From Oncomelania hupensis (lineage: Eukaryota; Mollusca; Gastropoda; Littorinimorpha; Pomatiopsidae): a DNA stretch of 64,000 bases. The stretch spans positions 26,303,711-26,367,710 of the forward strand of contig CM072516.1 in the NCBI GenBank assembly GCA_036898135.1, given 5' to 3'. Below, one piece after another: positions 42,011 to 52,122 of this stretch; position 1 is the stretch's first letter; each line of letters starts with the position of its first letter. A program made the position numbers and the translations under genes. The notes beneath the pieces were generated by a model, which made no database searches, was not told where the DNA came from, and saw only the letters and a program-made list of their open reading frames with translations.

Positions 42011-43258
42011 AAAAAAATCCCCTTTTTCACTTAGATGATTTATGCTACTGACTTACTAGCAATGGATACAATTTATCTTTCTTCATTTCGTTTTTAAACT
42101 TTTTTAACACTTGTCACACTTCCACATATGGATAGAACAAACAGCACAAACACAAAACAAACAGACAACCAAAACAGGTTGTCCAACCTATCCACCTTAA
42201 CCTTTCCCCCTTAACCTATCCCTCTTAACCTATCCACCTTAACTTGAGGGGCATGTACCGTAAACGCACACGTTTTGTTTTTTTTACCTCTTCACGAGCC
42301 ACCAATTTTCCCCTCCCTCCACCTACCCCCCACAAAACCCCCCCCCCCCCAAAAAAAAAAAAAAAAAAAAAAAAAAAACACAAACAACTCGCTGTGTGGT
42401 ACCCAAGGAGTTTGAATATAACAGAAGAGGGCGTGACGTCATTTTCTCTACTAGGCGAATGAAGCCAATTCGATACGCGGCGTACCCTGATTGCAAAACA
42501 GAGGTCTTATCTTATCGTAATGTAATACACAATTTTTTTTAAATTTGTTTAAAAATTTTGTACAGTGTTTATTGTACCGTTGTGCAATAAACATATACCC
42601 TTCTCCCGCTCCCCACCATCGCCCGTGCGAGAAAAAGAAGAGAATAATTAGTGTGGAGGGTGCTTTGAGATATCTCACAAGCACACACACCGTTAGAGAA
42701 GAATTTAAAAAAAATTGGATAGGGACTACTTATGGGATATCTTAAAAGTACTCCCCCCAGTGTATCTTGAGTACTCCCGGGGAGTAGCTCATTGACAGCC
42801 AGGCTGAACCAGAAGTACTTCCACTCCCCTTCCCCTTCTCCCTTCCCCCCTCCCCGCCTTAGGCTTGGGTTTATGCCCTTGGTTATCCCAGAGGTACTGC
42901 CCGGGGAGTACTTTTTAAAGGGGAGTACTTATGGGATGATACACCGGCTGCTCTTTTTTCTTCTTATTTTTTTTCTTATTTTATTTTGTTGTTTCACTTA
43001 ATCATTCTGGACAGATTTGAGCTAGCGGCGTTCACTCAGACCGTATGCACCCAAATTGTTTTATTTTTATTTTTATTTTTTTGTTGTTTGTTTGTTTAGT
43101 TAGAATAAATTACTACCAGTATATGGCAACTCAAGATTGTTCTTTGGTTCTTTTATTTGTCTTTTGTGTTGTTTTTCATAGGAACAGTTTGTTTTCCACA
43201 CTCATTGAGGGCAACATTACGTTTCACAACTGAATGGTTTTTGTTGTTGTTTTTTTGA
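42011..43258. other. Gene-free stretch with poly(C)/poly(A) and AGTACTCCC repeats
   Basis: A C then A homopolymer lies at 42333-42378. Two similar blocks (ACTACTTATGGGATATCTTA at 42725 and AGTACTTATGGGATGATACA at 42917) bound a C-rich 200 bp. Probably an old short element; otherwise nothing. Confidence 0.45.
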
Positions 43259-43263
43259 CACTT

Positions 43264-43898
43264 TGTTACGTTGAAACGCGTACGAAAGTATGTCGAAAGC
43301 GCGCACGATAGATCTAATCGTTTCGTTTTGCAAAGTATTCAATAATGGAGTTTATTTACCTTTGATTTGAGTTTGCATTGTTGTTTGGAGAGGTTTTGTA
43401 TAACGTTGATAATTTTTGTTGGTCGATATTGATGTAGAATATTCTGGATCTGCGTGTTTACTCTTGATAGAAATTTCCGGATGGATATCGAAGGTCGTGA
43501 ATGTTCCCGGAAGTAGAGAAAATGTGTATGACGTAAGCCAGTGATGACGATCTTTAGTTCGATTGGTGGCAGTGCGTCATTTCTACCATGTACCAAATTG
43601 TTCGAGAAAAGAGAGAGGTTATTTAATCGTGTGCCGAGTTGCTGTTGAGAGATTGTTGTTGATAGTGAAGCTGGAAGAGTTGCTGTTGAAAGTTGTTGAG
43701 TTGAGTTGAGAATTGTATGCAGTTGTTGGTGTGTGCTGAATAAAAGTGGAAAACTTCATACGTCGACTTTGTGACTTGTATGCTGTTTGGACGGGTTGCG
43801 TGAATAAACGAATCTGAGTTACACAACTAACAGGAATTCAAGCATCGGGGCTGAATCAGATACTGATAGAAAACACCAACATCAACCAGAGTGTAACA
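43264..43898 (+). repeat. 5' LTR
   Basis: 635 bp, TGTTACG...GTAACA. Contains AATAAA at about 43739 and 43804, candidate polyadenylation signals. By eye it differs from the 3' LTR at 43325, 43884, 43886 and 43888 only. Confidence 0.95.
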
Positions 43899-44465
43899 TT
43901 TTGGGGGTCAAGCCGCGATTCACGCCATAGCCAAGGGTTCATCTGCTACAACAAGCGAGTCAACGTTACGAGAGGCAGTCATCGAGGGTAGCCGCCAACG
44001 AGTTGCGTCGAGAGGGGCCAACATACTGGGACTACATCACCGATAGGTTCGGGTTGACTGCAAGGGCGTGTAGTCGCTGAAGAGTTGCTTCGTGAGCGAA
44101 CAACAGATCGGGACTACGTGGCTGCCGCAGGACTACGTCGAGGGACAGTCTCGGAGCTACATCGCCAGTGTTACAGAGAGCGGCGAGCGGACGTCGCGTC
44201 TACTTCAGCACAGGAGCGTATACATCAACACCAGCGTGGTGCAGCGTCGCATACGACGAGGACAGCGGGGCCTGCGTCAGCGAAAGCGACCAGTGGCAAG
44301 CATCAGCGCTACTGCAGAAAGCGTGCTGTTCTAGAACAGTCTAGAAAGGTACAGCACAGTCAAGAACTTTCCAGAAAAAAAGAACTCTACAGTCAAGAAC
44401 TTTCTAGGAAAAGAACTTTCCAGAAGAGAACTTTCCAGAAAAGAACTTTCCAGAAAAGCATTAAG
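43899..44465 (+). promoter_or_regulatory. Retrotransposon leader with primer-binding site and heat-shock-element-like array
   Basis: The primer-binding site should begin right after the LTR, at TTTTGGGGGTCAAGCCGCG; I cannot assign the tRNA. The 3' part (44329-44455) carries TTCTAGAACAGTCTAGAA and five GAACTTTCCAGAA-type units, the last three in a 15-bp tandem. The gag frame is open through this region but has no ATG before 44466. Confidence 0.6.
44329..44455 (+). promoter_or_regulatory. Cluster of heat-shock-element-like sites
   Basis: GAACTTTCCAGAA at 44364-44376, 44413-44425, 44428-44440 and 44443-44455 each fit GAAnnTTCnnGAA exactly. GAACTTTCTAGGAA at 44397 is one base off. TTCTAGAACAGTCTAGAA at 44329-44346 fits TTCnnGAAnnTTCnnGAA with one mismatch. 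From 44413 to 44455 nine GAA/TTC pentamer units run in unbroken 5-bp phase. Binding by HSF is a prediction. Confidence 0.55.
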
Positions 44466-46004
44466 ATGGCTGACTTCTGGCAGAAAGGGGTTGAACTAAA
44501 TCTAAAAGGCAAACAGCTGACGGAGTACGTCAAATGCCAGGAGAGAATATTGCGCGAAGAAAGAGAAGAACAGCGATGGCGTGAAGAACGAGAATTAGAA
44601 GAGCAGCGTCGCCGTGAAGAACGAGAATTAGAAGAGCAGCGTCGCCGTGAAGAAAGAGAATTAGAACAGAAGCGTCTAGAAATTGAACAGCAACGTCAAG
44701 AGAGAGAAGAGCAGCGTCGCCGTGAAGAAAGAGAGTTCGAGCTGAAGCGTCTTGAAGGTGAGCGTCAGTACCAGTTAGAGTTGGCGCGTATCCAAAACAA
44801 TCAGCATGCGCCACAAGTCACCAACGACCATACGGCTCCAAAATTGCCAGCTTTCGTCGACGGGAAGGACCAGATCGACAGCTATCTGGCGAGATTCGAA
44901 AGGTTCGCCGAAAGCTCTAACTGGCAACCTCAAGACTGGGCAATTCGACTGAGTGCACTTCTGACGGGGCAAGCTCTCGAAGTTTACACCAGACTGTCGA
45001 ACGATGACGCCAAAAACTACGACGTCTTGAAAGAGGCCCTGTTGCAGTGCTACAACTTTACAGAGAAGGGCTACCGTAAACGCTTCCGTGAATGCCGGCC
45101 TAAGTCAGACGAGACGCCAAAGCAGTTTGTGGAGCGCCTGTCGTCATATCTACACAAGTGGGTGGAATTATCAGGCAAAGGGAAGACTTACGAGAGTCTC
45201 CATGAGCTGATCGTGAAGGAACAATTTCTCAATGCCTGTCACAAGGACCTAGCGACCCACTTAGAAGAACAAAAGCTGCAGACGCTTAAAGATGTGACTG
45301 AGGCTGCTGAAAGATATCTCATCGCTCATGGGAAAACCCTGGGGCCACCCAGCGCGACGAAACATTTTCAGAAGACTGGAAACCATGTGAACCAGATCCA
45401 GGGGAGCCAGACGAACCAGAGACAGACGGACTCCACGCCTCCTCCCAGGGAAGGGCATTCAAGAGGCTGTTTCACCTGCAACGCTACAGACCACAGAGCG
45501 GCTAACTGTCCTCAAAACAAAAGTAGCGGACAGCGGAGCAGTACGGACAATGCAGCGGCGGGCAACCGGCAGAGGCGGTTCTCCAATCAACGGCAAACCA
45601 GTAGATCTGACCATCAAGTGTGCGGCGGGAGCGTCATTCTTCCGAGTGAGACCGAGCGCACAGCTACCCCTGCGGACGTGCAAGAGTGCATGACCGATGG
45701 CCAACTTCTCCTTGCCAACGGAAAATCCATCCCCGTCGTCGCCAGCGCAGCTGTGACCGTCCAGAACATGCCTGTTTCCAAGGGACGCGTCGGAAATCAT
45801 GAAGTGACTGTCTTAAGAGACTCTGGCTGCAGTGGGGTCATCGTCAGAGAAGACCTAATCGCTAAAGAACAGTTCACTGGCGATTCAAAATGGACACTTA
45901 TGGCCGACAGCAAATGTGTGAAAGCGCCAGTTGCGAAGATTCGTCAACACCCCTTTCTACATAGGCGAAGTCGAAGCGGTTTGCCTGAAGAAGCCGCTGT
46001 ATGA
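44466..46004 (+). CDS. Gag with zinc knuckle and start of aspartic protease
   Basis: About 512 residues from ATG 44466 (MADFWQKGVEL). Residues about 20-110 form a very charged coiled coil (repeated REERELEEQRR). The retrotransposon gag domain follows (LPAFVDGKDQIDSYLARFER to LEEQKLQTLKDVTEAAERYL). There is a CCHC knuckle, CFTCNATDHRAANC, near residue 340. The protease active site is in TVLRDSGCSGVIV. The frame then ends after 20 more codons in a stop (46002-46004), while the rest of the protease continues in the +1 frame. Role: particle assembly, RNA packaging, polyprotein processing. Confidence 0.85.
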   Translation: MADFWQKGVELNLKGKQLTEYVKCQERILREEREEQRWREERELEEQRRREERELEEQRRREERELEQKRLEIEQQRQEREEQRRREEREFELKRLEGERQYQLELARIQNNQHAPQVTNDHTAPKLPAFVDGKDQIDSYLARFERFAESSNWQPQDWAIRLSALLTGQALEVYTRLSNDDAKNYDVLKEALLQCYNFTEKGYRKRFRECRPKSDETPKQFVERLSSYLHKWVELSGKGKTYESLHELIVKEQFLNACHKDLATHLEEQKLQTLKDVTEAAERYLIAHGKTLGPPSATKHFQKTGNHVNQIQGSQTNQRQTDSTPPPREGHSRGCFTCNATDHRAANCPQNKSSGQRSSTDNAAAGNRQRRFSNQRQTSRSDHQVCGGSVILPSETERTATPADVQECMTDGQLLLANGKSIPVVASAAVTVQNMPVSKGRVGNHEVTVLRDSGCSGVIVREDLIAKEQFTGDSKWTLMADSKCVKAPVAKIRQHPFLHRRSRSGLPEEAAV

Positions 46005-47994
46005 TTTGATGATCGGGAATATCGACGGCGCGAGACGACCCGACGACCCCGATCCAGAGTGGAGTCCTGCCTCAACCCAACGCGTCGAAGTTGTGGAGGA
46101 GGATCCATTGCCGTTTCCCGATGGAGACCTTACAGAGCTGCTACGGGACAATGTGGTTACTCCGGCTCAGCCCTGCCGACCAGAGATCGTCGGTGCTGTT
46201 ACTACCAGGGCCCAGGCCAAGAGAGACAAGACGTCTACGCCACTGAAGGTCGCCGACAACTCTAAAGCTGCCATCGTGGACAGAGATAAGCTGATCCAGC
46301 TCCAGGAAGCTGATAGCACTTTAAACAAGTACAGGAACCGCCAAGACCACGTGACCAAAGGCAGTGGCACGGTCTATTTTGAGGTGAAGGCCAAGATCCT
46401 GTATCGAATCTTCCAGCACCCGAGGGTCAACGGAGGGAAACCACTACGTCAAGTCTTGGTACCGTTACCCCTAAGGCGCCAGGTGATGGAAGTAGCGCAT
46501 GACTCAATCATGGGAGGTCACCTAGGTATCAAGAAGACGTCAGACAGAATCCAGGCGGTGTTCTACTGGCCAGGACTTCATGCGGACGTCAGCCGTTTCT
46601 GCCGATCATGTGACATTTGCCAGAAGACCATACCTCGAGGAAGGGTCCCGAAAGTGCCTATGCAGAGGATGCCTCTGATCGACCGACCTTTCAAGAGGGT
46701 GGCCTTAGACTTAATCGGCGAAATAAGACCTCCGAGTGAAGAAGGTCATCGATGGGTACTGACTTTAGTGGACTATGCGACTCGGTACCCAGAAGCAGTG
46801 CCACTGAAGAAGATTGACACTGAAACTGTAGCAGAGGCACTGGTGGACATGTTCAGTAGACTTGGAGTGCCTGAAGAAATTCTGACAGACCTCGGGACGC
46901 AGTTCGTCTCTGACTGCATGAAGGAGGTCAACAGACTGCTGAGCATCCGGCATTTGACTACGACACCCTACCATCCGATGTGCAACGGGCTTGTCGAAAA
47001 GTTCAATGCTACGCTGAAGTCCACCCTGAAGAAACTATGCAGCAAGCAGCCCAGACAATGGCATCGCTACATCAACGCCTTACCTTTCGCCTACATAGAA
47101 GTACCGCAGGAGTCCACCGGCTTTTCTCCGTTCGAGCTGCTGTACGGAAGAACCATCCGAGGGCCGATGCACATCCTAAAAGAACTGTGGACGAAAGACG
47201 TAGACACCCCAGAGGTGAAGAACAGCTACCAGTACGTGTTTGAGCTACGGGAGAAGCTGGAGCAGACTCTCGAGATAGCCAGAGAAAACCTGAAGAAGTC
47301 CCAGGACTGTGGAAAGCACTACTATGACCATAGGGCTGTGAACAGGAAGTTCAAACCTGGCAACAAAGTGCTGGTGCTGCTACCTACCGATCACAATAAG
47401 TTGCTGATGCAGTGGAAAGGCCCGTACGAAGTGGAGACCGTGGTGGGAATCAACGACTACAAGGTGAAGGTCGGCCAGCATTCCAAGATATACCACGCCA
47501 ACCTCCTTAAGCTGTACGTGGAAAGGCCATCAGAGACTGTGCACGCAGCCACAGCAGCTGTGACCGACGACAGCTTTGACAGCGAAGAACTGTTGGAACT
47601 GGGAGACTTCCACAGCAAAGAAGGCATCGATGACGTTAAGCTAGGACCAGGCTTGACGGAAGGTCAAAAGTTGGAGCTCAAGGACCTTATGGGCGAATTT
47701 CCCCATAGCTTCAGCAATGTCCCAGGCTCTACGACTTTGGTCGAACATGAAGTCTACACCCAGACCTTGAGGGAGCTGTTCCACCGTCCCGCAGAAGCCA
47801 ACCTGACCGTGAGACCCAGCGAATGCATTCTGGGAGCTGCCAACGTCGACTGCGTCGGACATCCGACGGAAGAAAAAGACAACGGAGGACGCAATGATTC
47901 CAGGGAAGCCCACGTGATCATCGTCTTTGACCCTGGGCCGATGACGACCGCAACTGACGAGGGCGTCGATTCCTTGCGAACGAAAGAACATTGA
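45922..47994 (+). CDS. Pol: protease C-terminus, integrase, RT remnants
   Basis: The frame opens after a stop at 45919 and has no ATG at its start, so expression needs a +1 shift from gag or the copy carries a one-base insertion. It begins with protease C-terminus (TPFYIGEVEAVCLKKPLYDL, then IGN). A TTRAQAK linker follows. Integrase has its HHCC zinc domain (HDSIMGGHLG...CRSCDICQ) and the catalytic D,D-35-E core: ALDLIGEI, TDLGTQFVSD and NGLVEKFNATLK. A C-terminal domain (VLVLLPTDHNKLLMQWKGPY) comes next. After it come an RT-leader-like segment (GEFPHSFSNVPGSTTLVEHE), a thumb-like segment (EANLTVRPSECILGAANVD) and a short FDPGPMTTAT segment. The catalytic YxDD region and RNase H are absent. 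Confidence 0.85.
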   Translation, partial: KRQLRRFVNTPFYIGEVEAVCLKKPLYDLMIGNIDGARRPDDPDPEWSPASTQRVEVVEEDPLPFPDGDLTELLRDNVVTPAQPCRPEIVGAVTTRAQAKRDKTSTPLKVADNSKAAIVDRDKLIQLQEADSTLNKYRNRQDHVTKGSGTVYFEVKAKILYRIFQHPRVNGGKPLRQVLVPLPLRRQVMEVAHDSIMGGHLGIKKTSDRIQAVFYWPGLHADVSRFCRSCDICQKTIPRGRVPKVPMQRMPLIDRPFKRVALDLIGEIRPPSEEGHRWVLTLVDYATRYPEAVPLKKIDTETVAEALVDMFSRLGVPEEILTDLGTQFVSDCMKEVNRLLSIRHLTTTPYHPMCNGLVEKFNATLKSTLKKLCSKQPRQWHRYINALPFAYIEVPQESTGFSPFELLYGRTIRGPMHILKELWTKDVDTPEVKNSYQYVFELREKLEQTLEIARENLKKSQDCGKHYYDHRAVNRKFKPGNKVLVLLPTDHNKLLMQWKGPYEVETVVGINDYKVKVGQHSKIYHANLLKLYVERPSETVHAATAAVTDDSFDSEELLELGDFHSKEGIDDVKLGPGLTEGQKLELKDLMGEFPHSFSNVPGSTTLVEHEVYTQTLRELFHRPAEANLTVRPSECILGAANVDCVGHPTEEKDNGGRNDSREAHVIIVFDPGPMTTATDEGVDSLRTKEH

Positions 47995-48222
47995 CTGTGT
48001 GGACGAACTAAGAATATTGGTAATGACAGACTTGAAAATGAAAAACGTTGACTGGGTAAATGATCTGTGAACATTGACAGTATCCAGAAAGATTTGCAGA
48101 TGAGAAACATTGACTCTGTGTGAATGAACTGTGAACATTGACAATATCCAGATAGACTTGCGGATGGAAGAACATTGACTCTGTGTATATAAACTGAGAA
48201 CATTGACAGTAAATGAGACAGT
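47988..48222 (+). repeat. Imperfect ~62-bp tandem repeats in the element's 3' region
   Basis: GAACATTGACTCTGTGT...CTGTGAACATTGACA...TCCAGA...GACTTGC repeats about 3.7 times between the pol stop and the polypurine tract. Confidence 0.7.
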
Positions 48223-48315
48223 CTGAAGTAAGTTTTAATTCTGTACATTGTTTGTGCATTACGTTTCAACGTTGTTGAAAGAAATTGGGTAAATTTCTTC
48301 TTGAGTGGGGGATTA

Positions 48316-48950
48316 TGTTACGTTGAAACGCGTACGAAAGTATGTCGAAAGCGCGCACGATAGATCTAATCGTTTCCTTTTGCAAAGTATTCAATAATGG
48401 AGTTTATTTACCTTTGATTTGAGTTTGCATTGTTGTTTGGAGAGGTTTTGTATAACGTTGATAATTTTTGTTGGTCGATATTGATGTAGAATATTCTGGA
48501 TCTGCGTGTTTACTCTTGATAGAAATTTCCGGATGGATATCGAAGGTCGTGAATGTTCCCGGAAGTAGAGAAAATGTGTATGACGTAAGCCAGTGATGAC
48601 GATCTTTAGTTCGATTGGTGGCAGTGCGTCATTTCTACCATGTACCAAATTGTTCGAGAAAAGAGAGAGGTTATTTAATCGTGTGCCGAGTTGCTGTTGA
48701 GAGATTGTTGTTGATAGTGAAGCTGGAAGAGTTGCTGTTGAAAGTTGTTGAGTTGAGTTGAGAATTGTATGCAGTTGTTGGTGTGTGCTGAATAAAAGTG
48801 GAAAACTTCATACGTCGACTTTGTGACTTGTATGCTGTTTGGACGGGTTGCGTGAATAAACGAATCTGAGTTACACAACTAACAGGAATTCAAGCATCGG
48901 GGCTGAATCAGATACTGATAGAAAACACCAACATCGAACTGAGTGTAACA
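48316..48950 (+). repeat. 3' LTR
   Basis: 635 bp, same length as the 5' LTR and about 99.4% identical by eye, ending GTGTAACA directly before the CACTT duplication. Confidence 0.95.
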
Positions 48951-49139
48951 CACTTTATTTTCCCTTTTTATCGAGAAATTCTGGGCCGCCTCCCCTGGAG
49001 AAGGCGTAGTCGCAGACTGTTGCACGCCCAAACCCAACCTACCTTATTAGTTGTGTTTTTAAAACTTTGCCGGTGGATCAAACCGGAGGACTCGGAGAAA
49101 ATCCCGAGACGTTACCCGAGTCGAAAGTAAATAATATTC

Positions 49140-49262
49140 GGACAAACATAACGCCCAGAGGCGGGATCGATCCCAGGCCTGTCCCAGCGCCATTGGTTTC
49201 TGACCTGTGGACAAGGCAAGCTAGTCCCCCATCTGAGACCACTCGGCCACAGCGATTGGTTA
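49140..49262 (-). mobile_element. tRNA-derived SINE head (Ser/Leu-like), minus strand
   Basis: On the minus strand GCTGTGGCCGAGTGGTCTCA gives a type-II-tRNA-like A box. About 85 bp further, GGGATCGATCCCG stands in for a B box. A long variable region between them suits a Ser/Leu origin. Not foldable into a normal tRNA. Confidence 0.5.
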
Positions 49263-49353
49263 CAAAAACTTAAATGTGGCAGTTAGGAAACGAAAAAAAC
49301 AGAACGGTTATAGATGGTTCTTAAATTACAGCAAATCGTGAATAACTATATAT

Positions 49354-49357
<4 letters not shown>

Positions 49358-49420
<63 letters not shown>

Positions 49421-49432
49421 CCCCCCCCCCTC
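49358..49432. repeat. (TC)n microsatellite with C-run
   Basis: TC run ending in about ten C; a second C-run follows at 49490-49501. Confidence 0.92.
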
Positions 49433-50295
49433 CCATCCCTCTCTCTTCCTTCACCCGTGCTCTCTTGTTCTCTTTTACCACTATAGTTCCCCCCCCCCCC
49501 CTGTGTTAAGAGCTTTGTTTCGTGCCATCATGTTGGACAATTTTACGCGATGCTTTGAGAATGACGGCCGTTAAGGCGTTGGATGCTCACCCCGGCTTTT
49601 TATCGGAGGTCGGGTGGACGAGATTTAAGGTGACAGCCCAGTGTAAAGACAGAATTGCACATTGTAATCGGAACTGTTTAACTCCTTCTTCTTCTTCTTT
49701 AACGCTAGGCTTCTAACGGTCACAATGTGCATGCAGCTGCTTTTTCTTCTTTACTCGGCTAACGAGATGAAATCGCTGAGGAAAAACATTAAGATTCTGT
49801 TTGCCAACAAGCTAATCTTTTCGTCAAGATCGCATCTAGATTTAGATTATTTTTGTTTTTCATCTGGCTGCTGTTGCTATTGAAGTTCCATTTTCTAAAG
49901 GCGAGAATTACTGTGCTTGTTTTTGCTTTTCTCCCTGTAACTACACATAGTTTATATTCGACCATTGCTGCACACTTTTTTTTTTAACAAAACACTCTCG
50001 CAAAATCTTTTTTTTTTTTTTACTTCCTTGAATATTGAAGTTTGAATGCGACGTGCAGATATGGCGTAGATCAAACGTTTTAGGGTATTTTCTCTTATCA
50101 GATTGTTTAGTCTGTGTATTGGCGAAATTGTATCAAACTGTTAGGTCTGTTAAAAACAAAGAAACCAACTATTAGGCTGTTAGGTCTGTTAGGAAAAGAT
50201 ACATTATGAGACTTGTTAGTGTTAGCGAAACCTACTATCAGAGTTGTTAGCCAAACCCAGCGTCTTAAAATCTTCTCGTTGCGTTCCTCAAGCTA
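49433..50295. other. Gene-free stretch
   Basis: A short internal repetition occurs at 50135-50260 (CTGTTAGGTCTGTTA-like units). No supported gene. Confidence 0.45.
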
Positions 50296-50296
50296 C

Positions 50297-50430
50297 CTGC
50301 TGCATTGCACTGTGGTTTAGGCAGTGGGTTGGTTATCGGACAGTGCTTTACCCAATCTAATCTGTAAAACCCTGTCGAGGTTCCAGTCGGCGCAAGTGCG
50401 GTTAGGCACATACCTGCCGGGAAAACAAAA
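50297..50430 (+). repeat. Possible degenerate tRNA-derived SINE head
   Basis: GTGGTTTAGGCAGTGGGTTG followed at A/B-box spacing by GAGGTTCCAGTC suggests pol III boxes. Weak, since no other copy lies in the window. Confidence 0.3.
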
Positions 50431-50697
50431 TCCATCCAGCTTCTTGAACCTTTCCTGGTTCAATAGCGAGCCACGGTGCATCCCTTTTCGCAGGACCAGC
50501 GTCTTAGAGGTTTAGTCGTTATAATACTGTATCCTTCGCCGCGCCCATCCCTTCTCCCTCGCTTTCCCGGTCCCAAAGAGAGTCAGGTACCCATTTTAGG
50601 CTGTGGATTAGGATGTTCTTGTGCGTTGTTTCATATTTCTGCCCTTTTAATGATTGCACCCAAGTACTGAGCATGCAAGATAGTTGATGCTTCACTG

Positions 50698-50848
50698 CTG
50701 GACATTGTCAGACCATGCGCCCAAAGGCTGCGGGTGGGCGTCTCGGGCAGCTTGAGTTAGATCCTGTATCGGCCAGCGCCTTGAGCAGCTCTTGAGCTGG
50801 AAAAGGGCTATATAAGAACGATTAAATAAATAAAATAAATAAAATTGT
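50698..50848 (+). repeat. Long tRNA-derived SINE, 3' fragment
   Basis: CAGACCATGCGCCCAAAGGC...GTCTCGGGCAGCTTGAGTTA...GGGCTATATAAGAACGATTA plus an (AAATAAAT) tail. Same family as 13.4 kb. Confidence 0.8.
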
Positions 50849-50875
50849 ACCATCAAGGCCTAACTACTAAAGGTA

Positions 50876-51268
50876 GATGACCGGTTTAGTTGTACAACTC
50901 TCGCCTGGCAAGCGAGAGATCCGGGTTCGTATCCCTCGACGATGCCAGCACTTGTTTTTCTCACAGGAATCAATTTTCCTATAATGACTCTTTACACGGT
51001 AGTTCACTTCTCCTCGTGTCCTCAACAGGGGCACCTTATAGAACTAAGGGTCATTTTTTTTTCCAAAGGGCAAGTGACAGGCTCAAATACGCACCCAGCA
51101 CATTATAAGTGTATGTCATTCAGAGTCACTCAGTGGTTCGAGGCGATTGACAGTGCGCCTGATGTTGCAAGTTGGCGCGTTGGCGACTTTGAACTGGGTT
51201 CCATTTTGTTTTAACGTCTAGAGCAGTTGTCTGGGCCGGTAAAGAACGCTATGTTAAAAAAATAAAAC
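50876..51268 (+). mobile_element. tRNA-Gly-like headed SINE
   Basis: The head GACCGGTTTAGTTGTACAAC has an anticodon arm that is perfectly paired (CTCGC CTGGCAA GCGAG) and a B box GGGTTCGTATCC. The arm and T-region resemble tRNA-Gly(GCC), but the loop reads GGC at the anticodon place and the acceptor ends do not pair, so it is not a tRNA gene. The body runs to GAACGCTATGTTAAAAAAAT, an L2-like 3' end. Confidence 0.5.
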
Positions 51269-51872
51269 CGAAAACAAATTGTACTGCTATTACGCCAGCG
51301 CGCAAAAGCGAAATGAAAGTTTTGAATTAAAATAGAACAAACAAAAGCATTACAAAACGAAGTAGTCAGGAAAGAAGGAAGAAGATGAAGAGGAGGAGGA
51401 GGCGCAGGAGGAGGAGGAGGAGGAGAACAAACGCATCCGAGTTGTAAGTCACCGACTGCCGAAGATCTAATATTCAATATTTTCCTACTGAAATGAAGAA
51501 GAAAAAAAAACCCGAACTCTTCAAGGGCCACCTGGTTGGAGAGACCAAACTTGGTAGTACACAGCTAAGCCTTTAAAAGTTCTGTTAAAACGGCAAATAT
51601 TTAGTTTATCGTAGCGGCGGGGACCCGGACGTCTCTGACTGCCTGCGTCGCCATGCAGCGCATGCACTAATCGCTTTTGGATAACATGCCGCGTACTTCA
51701 CTTTCAGCCACACACACTCTCGCCTTCGCCAAAGCTTTCGTTACGTTAACAGTTCTTGAAAGCTCATAGATGGACCATTATTTTCACTCCCCACGCCCAA
51801 GTTCTAACGAATCGACTTCCTACAATACTGCATGCATCATTCGAGTTGACCAGAAACGCTGAGATCATACTC
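51269..51872. other. Gene-free stretch
   Basis: GGAGGA-rich patch at 51385-51425. Nothing else recognised. Confidence 0.5.
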
Positions 51873-51907
51873 TGTGTGTGTGTATGTGTGTGTGGGTGTG
51901 CGTGTAG

Positions 51908-51938
<31 letters not shown>

Positions 51939-51953
51939 TGTGTGTGTGTGTGT
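51873..51953. repeat. (GT)n microsatellite
   Basis: GT run with TATG and GGGTG interruptions. Confidence 0.92.
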
Positions 51954-52122
51954 GAACTTGTTTACACGGAGTTATTTGGACAAACTAATGAACATCTACA
52001 TAACTTATTTTGACAGCCCTCGTTGTTTAGACGTCAAACGGTCAATGATCCGTTAGGTTTAGGGCTGTGTTAGGGTTCAGGCTAGGGTAAGCGTTAGAAC
52101 ACTTAAAAGTACTTTTTAAAAA

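Larger units (their letters stand above)
43259..48955 (+). mobile_element. Gypsy-type LTR retrotransposon, integrase-before-RT order, RT deleted
   Basis: Complete insertion. The target duplication CACTT is at 43259-43263 and 48951-48955, with 635-bp LTRs starting TGTTACG and ending GTAACA. Between them lie a leader, gag with CCHC knuckle and DSG-type protease, integrase with chromodomain-like tail region, then only remnants of RT. The polypurine tract GAGTGGGGGATTA (48303-48315) abuts the 3' LTR. About four LTR mismatches imply a recent insertion. The element cannot encode a working RT, so it must have been mobilised by a relative's enzymes, or lost RT after insertion. Confidence 0.9.

Noticed and set aside
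48391..48878. Antisense frames in the LTRs (85 and 67 residues, present in both LTRs)
   Set aside because: Their identity in both LTRs simply reflects LTR identity; no domain or promoter evidence.
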